A stretch of DNA of 47,311 nt from the NCBI RefSeq assembly GCF_019396325.1, contig NZ_JAHKRO010000060.1, positions 9,241 to 56,551 on the forward strand, read 5' to 3'. The notes under the pieces were generated by a model, which saw nothing but the letters and a program-made list of their open reading frames with translations, made no database searches and was not told the DNA's origin. Shown in pieces: positions 22,991 to 31,858 of this stretch. This DNA comes from Nonomuraea ceibae. GTDB lineage: Bacteria; Actinomycetota; Actinomycetes; Streptosporangiales; Streptosporangiaceae. The position numbers and the translations under genes were made by a program. How positions within the stretch are numbered: the stretch's first letter is position 1; each line of letters begins with the position of its first letter.

Positions 22991-24249
22991 CAGCTTCCGC
23001 CCTCGCCTGCTCTTCGCAGCCCGATCCGCCAGGCGAGGTCACCGGGGATGATCGACGGTCTGCCGCCGTAACGGCCCTCGTGGTAGCCGCGGTGAAGGTT
23101 CTCGTCCGGGCGCGGCTTCGCCGAGGCCAGGGGGTAGAGCTCAGTCGCCGCCTCGTCCGTCTTCTCGGTGAACCAGACCTGGGTGCGGTCCAGCGGGCGT
23201 CCGCCCGGGAGGTTGCCGAACAGCGTGGTGTCGTGCGAGGTGAAGACGAGCTGGGCGTCGGCGGGGTTGGCCTGGGGGTCGTTGAAGAGCCGGATCAGCT
23301 CGGCCGAGATGGCCGGATGCAGGCTGGCGTCGAGTTCGTCCACCAGGAGCACGGAGCCACGGCTCAGGCTGAGCAGGACCGGTCCCAGCATCGAGAACCA
23401 GGTGCGGGTACCGAGCGATTCGTCGGCGAAGTCCAGCGTCACCCGGTCGGCCCCGGCGCGGTGGACGAATCGGATCTCCGGCGGGTCCGGGTCTCTCGCG
23501 ATGACGTCGATCCCCTCGATGCCGAGTTCGGCATGCCGGAGCATTTCCTCGACCCAGGGTTTGAGCGGCCCGAGCAACTGCCGTCTCGTGTCGTTCTCCA
23601 GGACGGTGCGGTTTCTCTCCGGGGTCAGCAGCGAGAAGTCGTCGGCGAACCACCGTTGCAGGGCGGTGAGCTGCCGCTGGTTGTTGGCGGCGGCGGTGGA
23701 GAGAAAGAGGGCGTTGGGCCTGGTGAGTTTCGCCAGCGTGGACTTCGGCCCTTTGAGGTGGTCTCCGGGGAACTCGAAGGGCACGCGGGCCGAAGCGTCC
23801 CGGGTGAACCACACCTGACGGGTGTGCCGCCTGCCGCTCGGATACGCGTACAGCCACTCGTGCTCGACCTGACTGTCGCTCAGCGTGAACCCGTACGTGT
23901 AGTGCACGGGAGGGGTGCCGAGGGCCACGTCGACCTCGAAGAACGACGGCTCGGCGGCACAGGACGAATCGAGCGCGAAGGGCTTGCGCGGCACGCCTTC
24001 GCCCTTCGCCCATTCGGCGTGCGAATCGAGCACGGCGTCGCGCATGAGCTCCATCGCGCGCAGCACGTTCGACTTGCCTGAGGCGTTGGCGCCGTACACG
24101 CCTATGACCGGCTGGGCGCGTACGGGCTTGCCGTCGATCGTCAGGCCGGTGTCACGCGCGGCGGGAGCGCCGGGGTGGGCCGCCACGAACGACAGGACTT
24201 GCTCATCGCGCAGGGACAGGACGTTCGCGACACGGAACCTGAGCAGCAT
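22990..24249 (-). CDS. AAA family ATPase of the RloA/COG1106 type
   Basis: 419 residues with an OLD/SMC-like ATPase. The N-terminus FRVANVLSLRDEQVLSF is the family's RecF-like strand. Walker A GANASGKS is at 53-60, the signature-like DESLGT near 277, Walker B VLLVDELDASLHP near 300-312 and the switch VFTSHDTTLF follows. No frameshift is visible. In many bacteria such ATPases are paired with RloB and some pairs (AbiL-type) act in phage defence by abortive infection. Here the RloB partner is broken, so the ATPase may be a relic or have another role. An ATG at 24249 opens the frame. Confidence 0.85.
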   Translation of the reverse strand: MLLRFRVANVLSLRDEQVLSFVAAHPGAPAARDTGLTIDGKPVRAQPVIGVYGANASGKSNVLRAMELMRDAVLDSHAEWAKGEGVPRKPFALDSSCAAEPSFFEVDVALGTPPVHYTYGFTLSDSQVEHEWLYAYPSGRRHTRQVWFTRDASARVPFEFPGDHLKGPKSTLAKLTRPNALFLSTAAANNQRQLTALQRWFADDFSLLTPERNRTVLENDTRRQLLGPLKPWVEEMLRHAELGIEGIDVIARDPDPPEIRFVHRAGADRVTLDFADESLGTRTWFSMLGPVLLSLSRGSVLLVDELDASLHPAISAELIRLFNDPQANPADAQLVFTSHDTTLFGNLPGGRPLDRTQVWFTEKTDEAATELYPLASAKPRPDENLHRGYHEGRYGGRPSIIPGDLAWRIGLRRAGEGGS

Positions 24250-24287
24250 CCGCCCTCCTCGAAGCTGAGGCTACCCTGCGTAAGAGG

Positions 24288-25058
24288 CTACCAAGCGGAT
24301 TTCGTACGAGAACGGCGCTTGGAGGCGGCGAAGTGGGACGTATAGAGGTCTTCGGCTCCCACCAGGACGATGCCCGGATCGGAGGCGGCGCGGGCCCGGA
24401 GTTCGGCGGTGAAGCCCGTGGCGCTGTAGAGCAGGAGGCGGGCGGTCGCGGCGCCGGGCCGGTTCTGGGCGGTGAGCAGTGCGCGAATGCGGGTGAGCCG
24501 GTCAAGGTGGCCGAGGCCCATGACGTCGCCCCATTTGACCTCGCCGATGCCGAGCAGGGGTTGCCGGTCGTCCTCGTCGAGGCCGTGGGCGACGACGTCG
24601 GGTTCGTGGCTGGTGCGGGCGGAGGGGTCGTTGACGGTGCCGGATCCGACCCGGTGCGGGAAGTCGCCCAGCAGGCTCTCGGGCGCGTAGTGGCGTGTCC
24701 AGTGGCGGCACAGGTGCTCGAAGTGCGGGCCGAGCACGTTCGCGGTGAAGCGCCGTTGCGAGCGCTGCCACAGGCGGGAGGCGTCCCTGGTGTGTTCCAG
24801 GTCGGACCAGATCGGGCGCATCACGGCGTGGTGGAAGGTGATCAGAGGCTCGGCGATGCGGATGCTCGAGCGGTTGTCCTTGAAGACGTCGGGTTCGCGG
24901 CTGACCAGGCCGCAGTCCTCCAGCACGGTGAGCGGGTGGGCGAGGTCGCCGGACTTGCGGCCCATGAACGAGGCGATGCCGCCGCGGGTGGTGTTGCCTG
25001 CCGCGATCGCGGCGAGGACGGAGTGGTAGAGCGCCGTGTGATAAGTGCAATTATCATA
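24288..25058 (-). pseudogene. 5'-truncated archaeal-type ATPase / DUF234 nuclease remnant
   Basis: The readable frame matches only the C-terminal half of the DEXX-box ATPase/DUF234 family. It has the winged-helix block (ALYHSVLAAIAAGNTTRGGIAS, seen from about 25040 down) and then a PD-(D/E)xK-like domain with EPDVVAHG and GIGEVKW. The NTPase domain (normally some 250 residues) is absent; upstream the frame runs into the DinB gene. The first usual start codon, ATG 24965, lies inside the winged-helix region, leaving 225 residues. So this is a deletion remnant, although a nuclease-only product is conceivable. The junction region (25041-25070) is unusually AT-rich for this window. Confidence 0.7.
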
Positions 25059-25083
25059 ACTGTACTCATGCCGAAGTCCGGGG

Positions 25084-25656
25084 TCAGGTGGACTTCTGGC
25101 CGTCGAGGGATTCGCGGAGGATGTCGGCGTGGCCGGCGTGCTGGGCGGTTTCGGCGATGACGTGCAGGAGGACCAGGCGGACGCTGCGCACGGCGCCCGG
25201 CTGGTGCCAGGGGGCTTCGGGCAGCGGGTGGGCGGCCGACAGCGAGGGGACGGCGGCGACGATCTCCTCGGTGCGGGCGGCGACCTCCTCGTAGCGGGCC
25301 AGGATGCTCGCGAGCGTGTCGCCGGGCAGCATCCGGAAGTCGTTCTGGTGGTCGATCATCCATTGCGGGAACTCGCGGGCGGTGCCGGCGGCGATGTCGG
25401 CCCAGGTGACGCCGTCGGGCAGGTCGTAGCTCATGGCCGACGGGCCGTCGGTAGCGAAGCGCAGCCACTGCTCCTCCATGGCGGCGACGTGCTTGATCAC
25501 GCCGCCGAGGCACAGGGCGCTGACCGTGGGGCGTTCGGCGAGCTGCTCGTCGGTGAGGCCGCGGACGGTGGCGGTCAGGGCGGAGCGGACGGCGGCGAGC
25601 TCGGCGAGAAGGTCGGCGCGCTCGGCGTCAAGAGTGGGGGTCGCGGGAGTGGGCAT
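25084..25656 (-). CDS. DinB/DUF664-family protein
   Basis: 190-residue four-helix-bundle protein. The DinB_2 features are LTDEQLAERPTVSALCLGGVIKHVAAMEEQWL with the first metal His, and VLLHVIAETAQHAGHADILRE with the other two His near the C-terminus. Such proteins are metal-binding and include thiol-dependent S-transferases (mycothiol or bacillithiol linked); the reaction here is unknown. It is divergent from a WYL-family regulator that may control it. Its stop lies beside the truncated DUF234 remnant. Confidence 0.87.
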   Translation of the reverse strand: MPTPATPTLDAERADLLAELAAVRSALTATVRGLTDEQLAERPTVSALCLGGVIKHVAAMEEQWLRFATDGPSAMSYDLPDGVTWADIAAGTAREFPQWMIDHQNDFRMLPGDTLASILARYEEVAARTEEIVAAVPSLSAAHPLPEAPWHQPGAVRSVRLVLLHVIAETAQHAGHADILRESLDGQKST

Positions 25657-25757
25657 GGTGGTGGACCGGCCTTTCGGTGGGTGGTTCTCGGTACGGGGTC
25701 AACAGTCGCAGCAGTACAGGCCAGGGTGTGGCCGCTATTTGCGGCACCATGGAGAAC

Positions 25758-26819
25758 ATGCCGAAGACTTCAGCGCGACTGCTGGCGTTGCTCTCGCTGC
25801 TGCAGGCGCGCCGCGACTGGCCGGGGGCGCTGCTGGCCGAGCGGCTGGACATCAGCCCGCGGACCGTACGGCGGGACGTCGATCGGTTGCGGGAGCTCGG
25901 CTATCCGATTCTCGCGATCAAGGGGCCGGACGGCGGTTACCGGCTCGACGCGGGGAGCGAGCTGCCGCCGCTGCTGTTCGACGACGAGCAGGCCGTGGCG
26001 CTGGCGATCGCGCTTCAGGGGGCCGCCAGGTCGGGGGCGGGGATCGAGGAGGCGGCGGCGCGGGCGCTGCACACGGTCCGGCAGGTGATGCCCGCTCGGT
26101 TGCGGCACCGGATCGACACGTTCCAGGTCACGGCCGCCGACGCGGTCCGGCCGGAGACGCGGGTGGACAGCGGGGTGCTCATGACGCTCAGCGCGGCCGT
26201 GCACGCCCGCGAGGTGCTGCGGTTCGACTACAGGAGGCGGACCGGCGAGCGCGATCCCGGGCCGGCGCGGCGCGTGGAGCCGCATCATCTCGTCACCTGG
26301 GGCGGGCGCTGGTATCTCGTCGCCTGGGATCTCGACCGGGGCGACTGGCGTACGTTCCGGGCGGATCGGATCACGCCGCGCGTCCCGGCGGCGGGGCCCC
26401 GGTTCACGCCGCGCACGCTGCCCGGGGGTGACGCGGCGGCGTTCGTGGCGGGCAGGTTCCGAGGGGCAGGCGGGGCGGGTGACTGGCCCTGCCGGGGCGA
26501 GGTGATCCTCGGCCTGCCGGCCGCCGAGGTGTCGCGGTTCGCCGGTGAAGCGCTCGTCGAGGAGCTCGGGCCGGATCGCTGCCGGGTCGTGCTGGGTTCG
26601 TGGTCGTGGCCGGGGCTGGCGGCGGCGCTCGGCAGGTTCGACGCCGACATCGAGGTGGTGGGGCCTCCCGAGCTCAGGGACGCGTTCGCCCGGCTGGCCC
26701 GCCGCTACGCCGCCGCCGCGACCGGCCCGGGAGCGGGCCCGGGAGTGGGCCCGGAGGTCAGTGGCCCGCCGACTCCAGAGGGGCCGAGGCGGGGGACTCG
26801 CGCAGGCGCCGGACCTTGA
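25758..26819 (+). CDS. WYL-domain transcriptional regulator (YafY/PafC-like)
   Basis: 353 residues. An N-terminal winged HTH (about 5-60: SARLLALLSLLQARRDWPG, then LDISPRTVRRDVDRLRELGYPI) is followed by a WYL domain near 140-220 (VHAREVLRFDYRRR, RVEPHHLVTWGGRWYLVAWD) and the C-terminal WCX extension. WYL domains sense ligands such as nucleic acids or oligonucleotides. ATG 25758 fits the family start; an ATG three codons earlier (25749) is an alternative. It is divergent from the DinB gene, its probable target. The 3' end overlaps the convergent methyltransferase gene by 62 bases. Confidence 0.9.
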   Translation: MPKTSARLLALLSLLQARRDWPGALLAERLDISPRTVRRDVDRLRELGYPILAIKGPDGGYRLDAGSELPPLLFDDEQAVALAIALQGAARSGAGIEEAAARALHTVRQVMPARLRHRIDTFQVTAADAVRPETRVDSGVLMTLSAAVHAREVLRFDYRRRTGERDPGPARRVEPHHLVTWGGRWYLVAWDLDRGDWRTFRADRITPRVPAAGPRFTPRTLPGGDAAAFVAGRFRGAGGAGDWPCRGEVILGLPAAEVSRFAGEALVEELGPDRCRVVLGSWSWPGLAAALGRFDADIEVVGPPELRDAFARLARRYAAAATGPGAGPGVGPEVSGPPTPEGPRRGTRAGAGP

Positions 26820-27867
26820 GGGCGCCGCCCCACCGGGAGATCGCCTCGTCGTCGGCGAACGCCATCGCCCGCATCATGTTGCCCCCGTCCGTGGCCTCGA
26901 CGGCGCGGCGCAGGCGGGCGCGGAGCGGATCGGGCAGGCGGGACGTGCCGGCCTCGACGGTGTCGCCGTAGTGCGGGGCGTAGCCGACCCCGGCGAACCC
27001 GGTGCGCCTCAGCAGCGTGGGCAGCGTGTCGGACGAGTAGAACATCAGGTGGTTCTTGGTGAACCCGCTCCACGCCGACCCGTACGCCTTCAGGAGCAGG
27101 GAGCGGGCGTTGACGGTGAGGATGAGCAGCACCCCGCCGGGAGCGAGCAGGCTGCGGAAGCGGGTGAAGTCGTCCAGCGGGCGGGGCAGGTGGGCGAGCA
27201 CCGACCAGAGGGTGATGACGTCGAAGCCGCCCTCGGCGATCTCGGGCACGTCCTCGGGCGCGCCGTAGAACGCGCGGGCCTTGGTGAGGCGTTCGTTGGC
27301 CTGGGCGACGGAGTCGGGTGAGAGGTCCACGCCGTAGGCGTCGAAGCCGCGCTGTTCGGCGAGCTCCAGGAAGAGGCCGGCGCCGCAGCCGAAGTCGAGC
27401 AGCCGCCTGCCCTCGCCCGCGTCCAGGATGGGGGAGAACGCCTGCATGGTGAGGGTGTAGCGGCGCTGCCGGTTGGCGGCGTACTTGCCGGTCAGGAACT
27501 TGCTGTAGCCGGTGGCGTACAGGTCGCCGAGGCGTTCGGGGCGGATGTTCGGATTGCGGTAGAGGAAGCCGCAGGAGGGGCAGCGGACGACGCGGTAGCG
27601 CCACTTCTCGCCGGTGGGCCGGAAGAGCGGCTGCTGGCGTTCGTCGCCGCACATCATGCAGGCGAGGAACTCCTCGATCTCGCCCAGCGGCAGGTCGGCC
27701 TGGTAGTCCTCCAGCGGCAGGACGGGCGCCCGGCGCAGTCGCCAGCGCCACTGCGCCTCGCGGACGAGGCGTTCGCCGGGCCGGACGTAGACGCGCTGTC
27801 CCCAGGGGACGCGGTCGTAGCGGGTGCCGTACGCCAGCCGGCCGAGAACTCGCCGTGCAGAGACCAT
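26758..27867 (-). CDS. SAM-dependent methyltransferase with N-terminal zinc ribbon
   Basis: 369 residues. A zinc ribbon is formed by CMMC (70-73) and CPSC (96-99). A class I methyltransferase domain follows, with motif I LLDFGCGAGLF (about 156-166), the acidic GVDLSPDSV and the post-motif VITLWSVLAHLPRPLDDFTRF. The plan resembles the C-methyltransferase/glycan-tailoring methyltransferases with an N-terminal Zn site, but no sugar or polyketide genes are next to it. The ATG at 27867 has GGGG six bases upstream; a GTG one codon earlier is possible. It overlaps the WYL gene tail to tail. Confidence 0.85.
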   Translation of the reverse strand: MVSARRVLGRLAYGTRYDRVPWGQRVYVRPGERLVREAQWRWRLRRAPVLPLEDYQADLPLGEIEEFLACMMCGDERQQPLFRPTGEKWRYRVVRCPSCGFLYRNPNIRPERLGDLYATGYSKFLTGKYAANRQRRYTLTMQAFSPILDAGEGRRLLDFGCGAGLFLELAEQRGFDAYGVDLSPDSVAQANERLTKARAFYGAPEDVPEIAEGGFDVITLWSVLAHLPRPLDDFTRFRSLLAPGGVLLILTVNARSLLLKAYGSAWSGFTKNHLMFYSSDTLPTLLRRTGFAGVGYAPHYGDTVEAGTSRLPDPLRARLRRAVEATDGGNMMRAMAFADDEAISRWGGALKVRRLRESPASAPLESAGH

Positions 27868-28093
27868 CACATACCCCTAAGCAGCCGAATGCCGCAGGTA
27901 TTGCCTCGCCTCCTTCCGACTATTCCATCGCAATCCCCAAATGAACACCGAGAACGACCACCGCGCGGGCCGGAATGGGTGGCGGATTCATGACAAGTCC
28001 GGTTCCAGCCACGCCGATCTCATGGACACCAGCAGATCGCGCCCCATAGGAATTCGGTAGTTGGGCTTACCACATGCGTTGGAGGACGGTCGA

Positions 28094-31000
28094 ATGTCTG
28101 GTTTGGGGCGATGGCGCCGAGGGGCGGTGGTGGGCGTCTCGGCGGTTCTGGCCGTGTCGGCGCTCAGCGTGCCGGGCGCGGGAGCCGAGAGTGTCCCGGC
28201 GGCCACCGCGTTAGGCGCCGCCGACGAGATCACCTTGATCACCGGTGACCGGGTGCGGGTGCGGGCGGTCGACGGCGGCCACCGGACGGTGGCGGTCACC
28301 CCGGCGCCGCGCGCGGACGGGCACGTCCCGGCGTTCCGGACGCTGGAGTCGGACGGCGAGCTGACCGTGATCCCGGACGACGTGGCGGCCCTGGTGCCGG
28401 ACCGGCTGGACCCGGCGCTGTTCAACGTCACCGACCTGGCCAGGGACGGTTACGGGGCGTCGATCCCGCTGATCCTCACCTACCGCGACAACGTGCCGAA
28501 GGCGGCGCTCCCGGCCGTCAAGCAGGCCCGCACGCTGGAGAGCATCGGCGGCGCCGGCGTGGAGCTGGCCGCCTCGGAGGCGGCCGGGCTCGGCGCCGAG
28601 CTGGTCAAGCTCGCCGGAGCCGGTCCCGCGGCCCGCGCGGCGGGCCCGCTCGGGGCGGTGGAGAAGATCTGGCTCGACCGCAAGGTGGAGCCGTCGCTGG
28701 AGCACAGCGTGCCGCAGATCGCCGCGCCCGAGGCGTGGGCGGCGGGCTTCGACGGCACGGGCACGACCGTCGCCGTGCTCGACACCGGCGTGGACGACCG
28801 ACACCCCGACCTGGCCGGCAAGGTCGCCGACCGGCGCGACTTCACCGGCGAGAACGCCACCGGCGACCCGCACGGCCACGGCACCCACGTGGCGAGCACG
28901 ATCGCGGGCAGCGGCGCGGCCTCCGAGGGCCGGGGCAAGGGCGTGGCGCCGGGCGCGACGGTGGTCGACGGCCGGGTGCTCGACGGCGACGGCAACGGCC
29001 AGCTCTCGTGGATCATCGACGGCATGGAGTGGGCGGCGGGCGAGAAGCGCGCCGGCATCGTCAACATGAGCCTCGGCAGCCCGGAGCCGGGCGGCCCGCT
29101 CACCGAGGCCGTCGGCGCGCTGACGCGCCAGTACGGCACGCTGTTCGTGGTCGCGGCGGGCAACGACGGCTGTGACGGCTGCGTCGGCACGCCCGGCGAC
29201 GCCCCCGAGGCGCTGACCGTCGGCGCGGTCGACCGCGAGGACAAGCTCGCCGGCTTCTCCAGCCGGGGCCCGATCGCGGCGACGCTCGCGGTCAAGCCGG
29301 ACGTGACCGCGCCGGGCGTCGGCATCGTCGCGGCCCGGACCGGCGGCACCGCCCAGGACCGGCCGTACACCCCCATGTCGGGCACCTCGATGGCGACGCC
29401 GCACGTGGCAGGGGCGGCGGCGCTGTTGCGGCAGGCCCGGCCCGGCATCACCGGCGCCGAGCTGAAGGCGCTGCTGATGGGCACGGCGAAGCCGGGCCAG
29501 GACATCGCGGCCGACGCGCAGGGCAACGGCCGGATCGACGTGGCCGCGGCGATCAAGGGCACGGTCCTGGCCTCGACCGGCTCGGCCGAGTTCGGCAAGG
29601 TCAAGCCGGGCGAGACGAAGACCGCCACCGTCGCCTACCGCAACCTCGGGCAGGCGCCCGTGGAGCTGGACCTGGCGGTCAGCGGCCCCTTCGCCGTGGA
29701 GCCGGCCAAGCTCACCGTGCCCGCCGCCGGGACGGCGGAGGCCACGGTGACGCTGAAGGGCGACACCCCCGCACTGCTGCGCGAGCACCTCACCGCGACC
29801 GCCGCCGGCGGCGCGACCGTGCGCACGCTGCTGGCGGCGAGCGTCGAGCCCAAGCGCGTCGAGCTGCGGGTACGCGGCATCGCCCGCGACGGGCGCGACG
29901 GGCGCGGCGGCTTCACCGTGCTCAACCTGGACGAGGGCACGCTCGCCGGGCGCGTGCTGCCCGGCGACCCGGCCCAGCCGTGCACCGAGCAGAAGTACGG
30001 CCAGGGCACCTGCCTGCTGGTGACGCCCGGCACGTACTCCGTGCTCGGCCACATCTGGACCATGCCCGCCGGCCAGGACAGCACGTCGGGCGGCAAGCCG
30101 CTGCACGAGAGCCTCGTCGGCGACCCCGAGATGGAGATCACCGAGAACACCGAGGTCGTGCTCGACGCCCGCGAGGCCGTCGAGGTCACCATCAAGACCC
30201 CCGACCACCGCACCAAGCGCAACGTCGGGGCCGCGGCCCAGCTCATGTGGTATCGCGCCGCGGACAAGGGCACGGCGCTGCGCGGCGGCACCCACATCTC
30301 GCCCGGCGGCCAGATCGAGGAGCGGCTGTTCGTGCAGCCGACGAAGAAGGTCACCAAGGGCACGTTCGCCGTGGCCACCCGATGGCGGCTGGAGGCTCCG
30401 GCGATCACGCTGAGCGCCCCCGGCCTCGACCTGGAGCCCTTCTACTACGACCCGGTCCACTTCAGCGACTTCTCCACCGAGTACCCGCGCCTCGACGGCA
30501 CCGCCCTGCTGATGGCGGCCGACGCCGGCCGGGGCGGCGCCGAGGAGATCGCCCGGGCCCGCCTGCGCGGCAAGCTCGCCGTCATCCGCCGCACCCCCGG
30601 CGTGCCCGTGTCCACCCAGTCGAACGCCGCCGCCGCGGCCGGGGCCAAGCTCGTCGCCATCTACAGCGACACGCCCGGCTCCGACGTCAGCTCGGGCGGC
30701 AACGGCGTCAAGCTCGCCGTCCCGACCGTCCGGCTCAGCCACGAGGAAGGGCTCAAGCTGGTCGAACGGCTCAAGCGGCTGCCCGTCCCGGTGCTGGCCA
30801 AGGGCATCGTCGCCAGCCCGTACGCCTACGACCTGTATCTGCGCGAGGTCGGCCGGGTGCCCGGCTCGCTGGACTACGTGGTGCGGGCCAAGTCGCTGGC
30901 CAGGGTGGAGACGGACTTCCGCAGCCAGCTCGCCGACGACGTGACGGTCAACGAGGCCCGCTACGTCTTCGAGCCGTGGGACACCTTCGCCATCACCACC

Positions 31001-31858
31001 AACCGCCCGCTGGCCAAGGCGCCGCGCACCCGCGTCGACTACGTCAGCCCGGGCGCCGACCTGCGCTGGACCACCAGCGCCGGGACGCCGGAGCGGCACT
31101 ACAACAGCATGTGGCCGCACCCCGACACCCCGTACGTCACGCTGACGCTGCCCGGTTTCGCCACCTTCGAGGCGGGCCAGAAGGTCAGCCGGAGCTGGTT
31201 CCGGCATCCGCTGCTGCCGGGCACCAACCCGCGCAACCCGTTGCGCCGCGACGGCGACCGGCTGTCGATCTCGATGCAGGGCTTCGTGGACGCCGACGGC
31301 AACTTCGGCGACACGTACACGAGTGACTTCGAGCGCGGCATGAAGACCGACTTCCGCCTCTACCAGGGCGAGACGCTCGTCACGCAGACGAACTACCTGC
31401 CGACGGGCACCGTCGACCTGCCCGCCGAGCAGGCGTCCTACCGGATCGAGTACGACGTGCGCAACGAGGCGGAGTGGGCCAGGCTGTCCACCCGGACGAA
31501 GGGCGTGTGGACGTTCGGCTCGGCGCACACGGCGGACACGACCGTGATCCCGCTGCTCATGGCGAGCTTCGACGCCCCGGTCGACCTGAAGAACCGGGCC
31601 ACGTCCACCAAGCTCGGCGTGCGGGTGTTCCACCAGGAAGGGGCCGAGCAGAGCGACGTCAAGGACGTGGCCCTGGAGATCTCCTACGACGACGGCGCCA
31701 CCTGGAAGCCGGTCAAGCTGAAGAACAAGGGCGACAAGCGGTACGAGGCCAAGGTGGAGCGGCACCGGTCCGGGTTCGTCTCGCTGCGGCTGACCGCGGC
31801 CGACGTCCACGGCAACGGCGTCACGCAGGAGGTGATCAGGGCCTACGCGACGCGGTAG
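28094..31858 (+). CDS. Large secreted subtilisin-like serine protease (S8)
   Basis: 1254 residues, extracellular. A signal peptide spans about 1-31. A long pro-region (about 40-205) precedes the catalytic domain, with Asp 230 in AVLDTGVD, His 262 in HGHGTHVAS, the oxyanion Asn 357 in AAGNDG and Ser 432 in GTSMATPHVAG. All four are in place, so it should be active. A beta-rich C-terminal half (about 510-1254) includes a protease-associated-like segment (KLAVIRRTPGVPVS...AAAAGAKLVAIYSD). GGAGGAC seven bases upstream fixes the ATG at 28094. It overlaps the GH95 gene tail to tail by 16 bases. The 226-base upstream gap holds no other feature I can name. Confidence 0.92.
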   Translation: MSGLGRWRRGAVVGVSAVLAVSALSVPGAGAESVPAATALGAADEITLITGDRVRVRAVDGGHRTVAVTPAPRADGHVPAFRTLESDGELTVIPDDVAALVPDRLDPALFNVTDLARDGYGASIPLILTYRDNVPKAALPAVKQARTLESIGGAGVELAASEAAGLGAELVKLAGAGPAARAAGPLGAVEKIWLDRKVEPSLEHSVPQIAAPEAWAAGFDGTGTTVAVLDTGVDDRHPDLAGKVADRRDFTGENATGDPHGHGTHVASTIAGSGAASEGRGKGVAPGATVVDGRVLDGDGNGQLSWIIDGMEWAAGEKRAGIVNMSLGSPEPGGPLTEAVGALTRQYGTLFVVAAGNDGCDGCVGTPGDAPEALTVGAVDREDKLAGFSSRGPIAATLAVKPDVTAPGVGIVAARTGGTAQDRPYTPMSGTSMATPHVAGAAALLRQARPGITGAELKALLMGTAKPGQDIAADAQGNGRIDVAAAIKGTVLASTGSAEFGKVKPGETKTATVAYRNLGQAPVELDLAVSGPFAVEPAKLTVPAAGTAEATVTLKGDTPALLREHLTATAAGGATVRTLLAASVEPKRVELRVRGIARDGRDGRGGFTVLNLDEGTLAGRVLPGDPAQPCTEQKYGQGTCLLVTPGTYSVLGHIWTMPAGQDSTSGGKPLHESLVGDPEMEITENTEVVLDAREAVEVTIKTPDHRTKRNVGAAAQLMWYRAADKGTALRGGTHISPGGQIEERLFVQPTKKVTKGTFAVATRWRLEAPAITLSAPGLDLEPFYYDPVHFSDFSTEYPRLDGTALLMAADAGRGGAEEIARARLRGKLAVIRRTPGVPVSTQSNAAAAAGAKLVAIYSDTPGSDVSSGGNGVKLAVPTVRLSHEEGLKLVERLKRLPVPVLAKGIVASPYAYDLYLREVGRVPGSLDYVVRAKSLARVETDFRSQLADDVTVNEARYVFEPWDTFAITTNRPLAKAPRTRVDYVSPGADLRWTTSAGTPERHYNSMWPHPDTPYVTLTLPGFATFEAGQKVSRSWFRHPLLPGTNPRNPLRRDGDRLSISMQGFVDADGNFGDTYTSDFERGMKTDFRLYQGETLVTQTNYLPTGTVDLPAEQASYRIEYDVRNEAEWARLSTRTKGVWTFGSAHTADTTVIPLLMASFDAPVDLKNRATSTKLGVRVFHQEGAEQSDVKDVALEISYDDGATWKPVKLKNKGDKRYEAKVERHRSGFVSLRLTAADVHGNGVTQEVIRAYATR

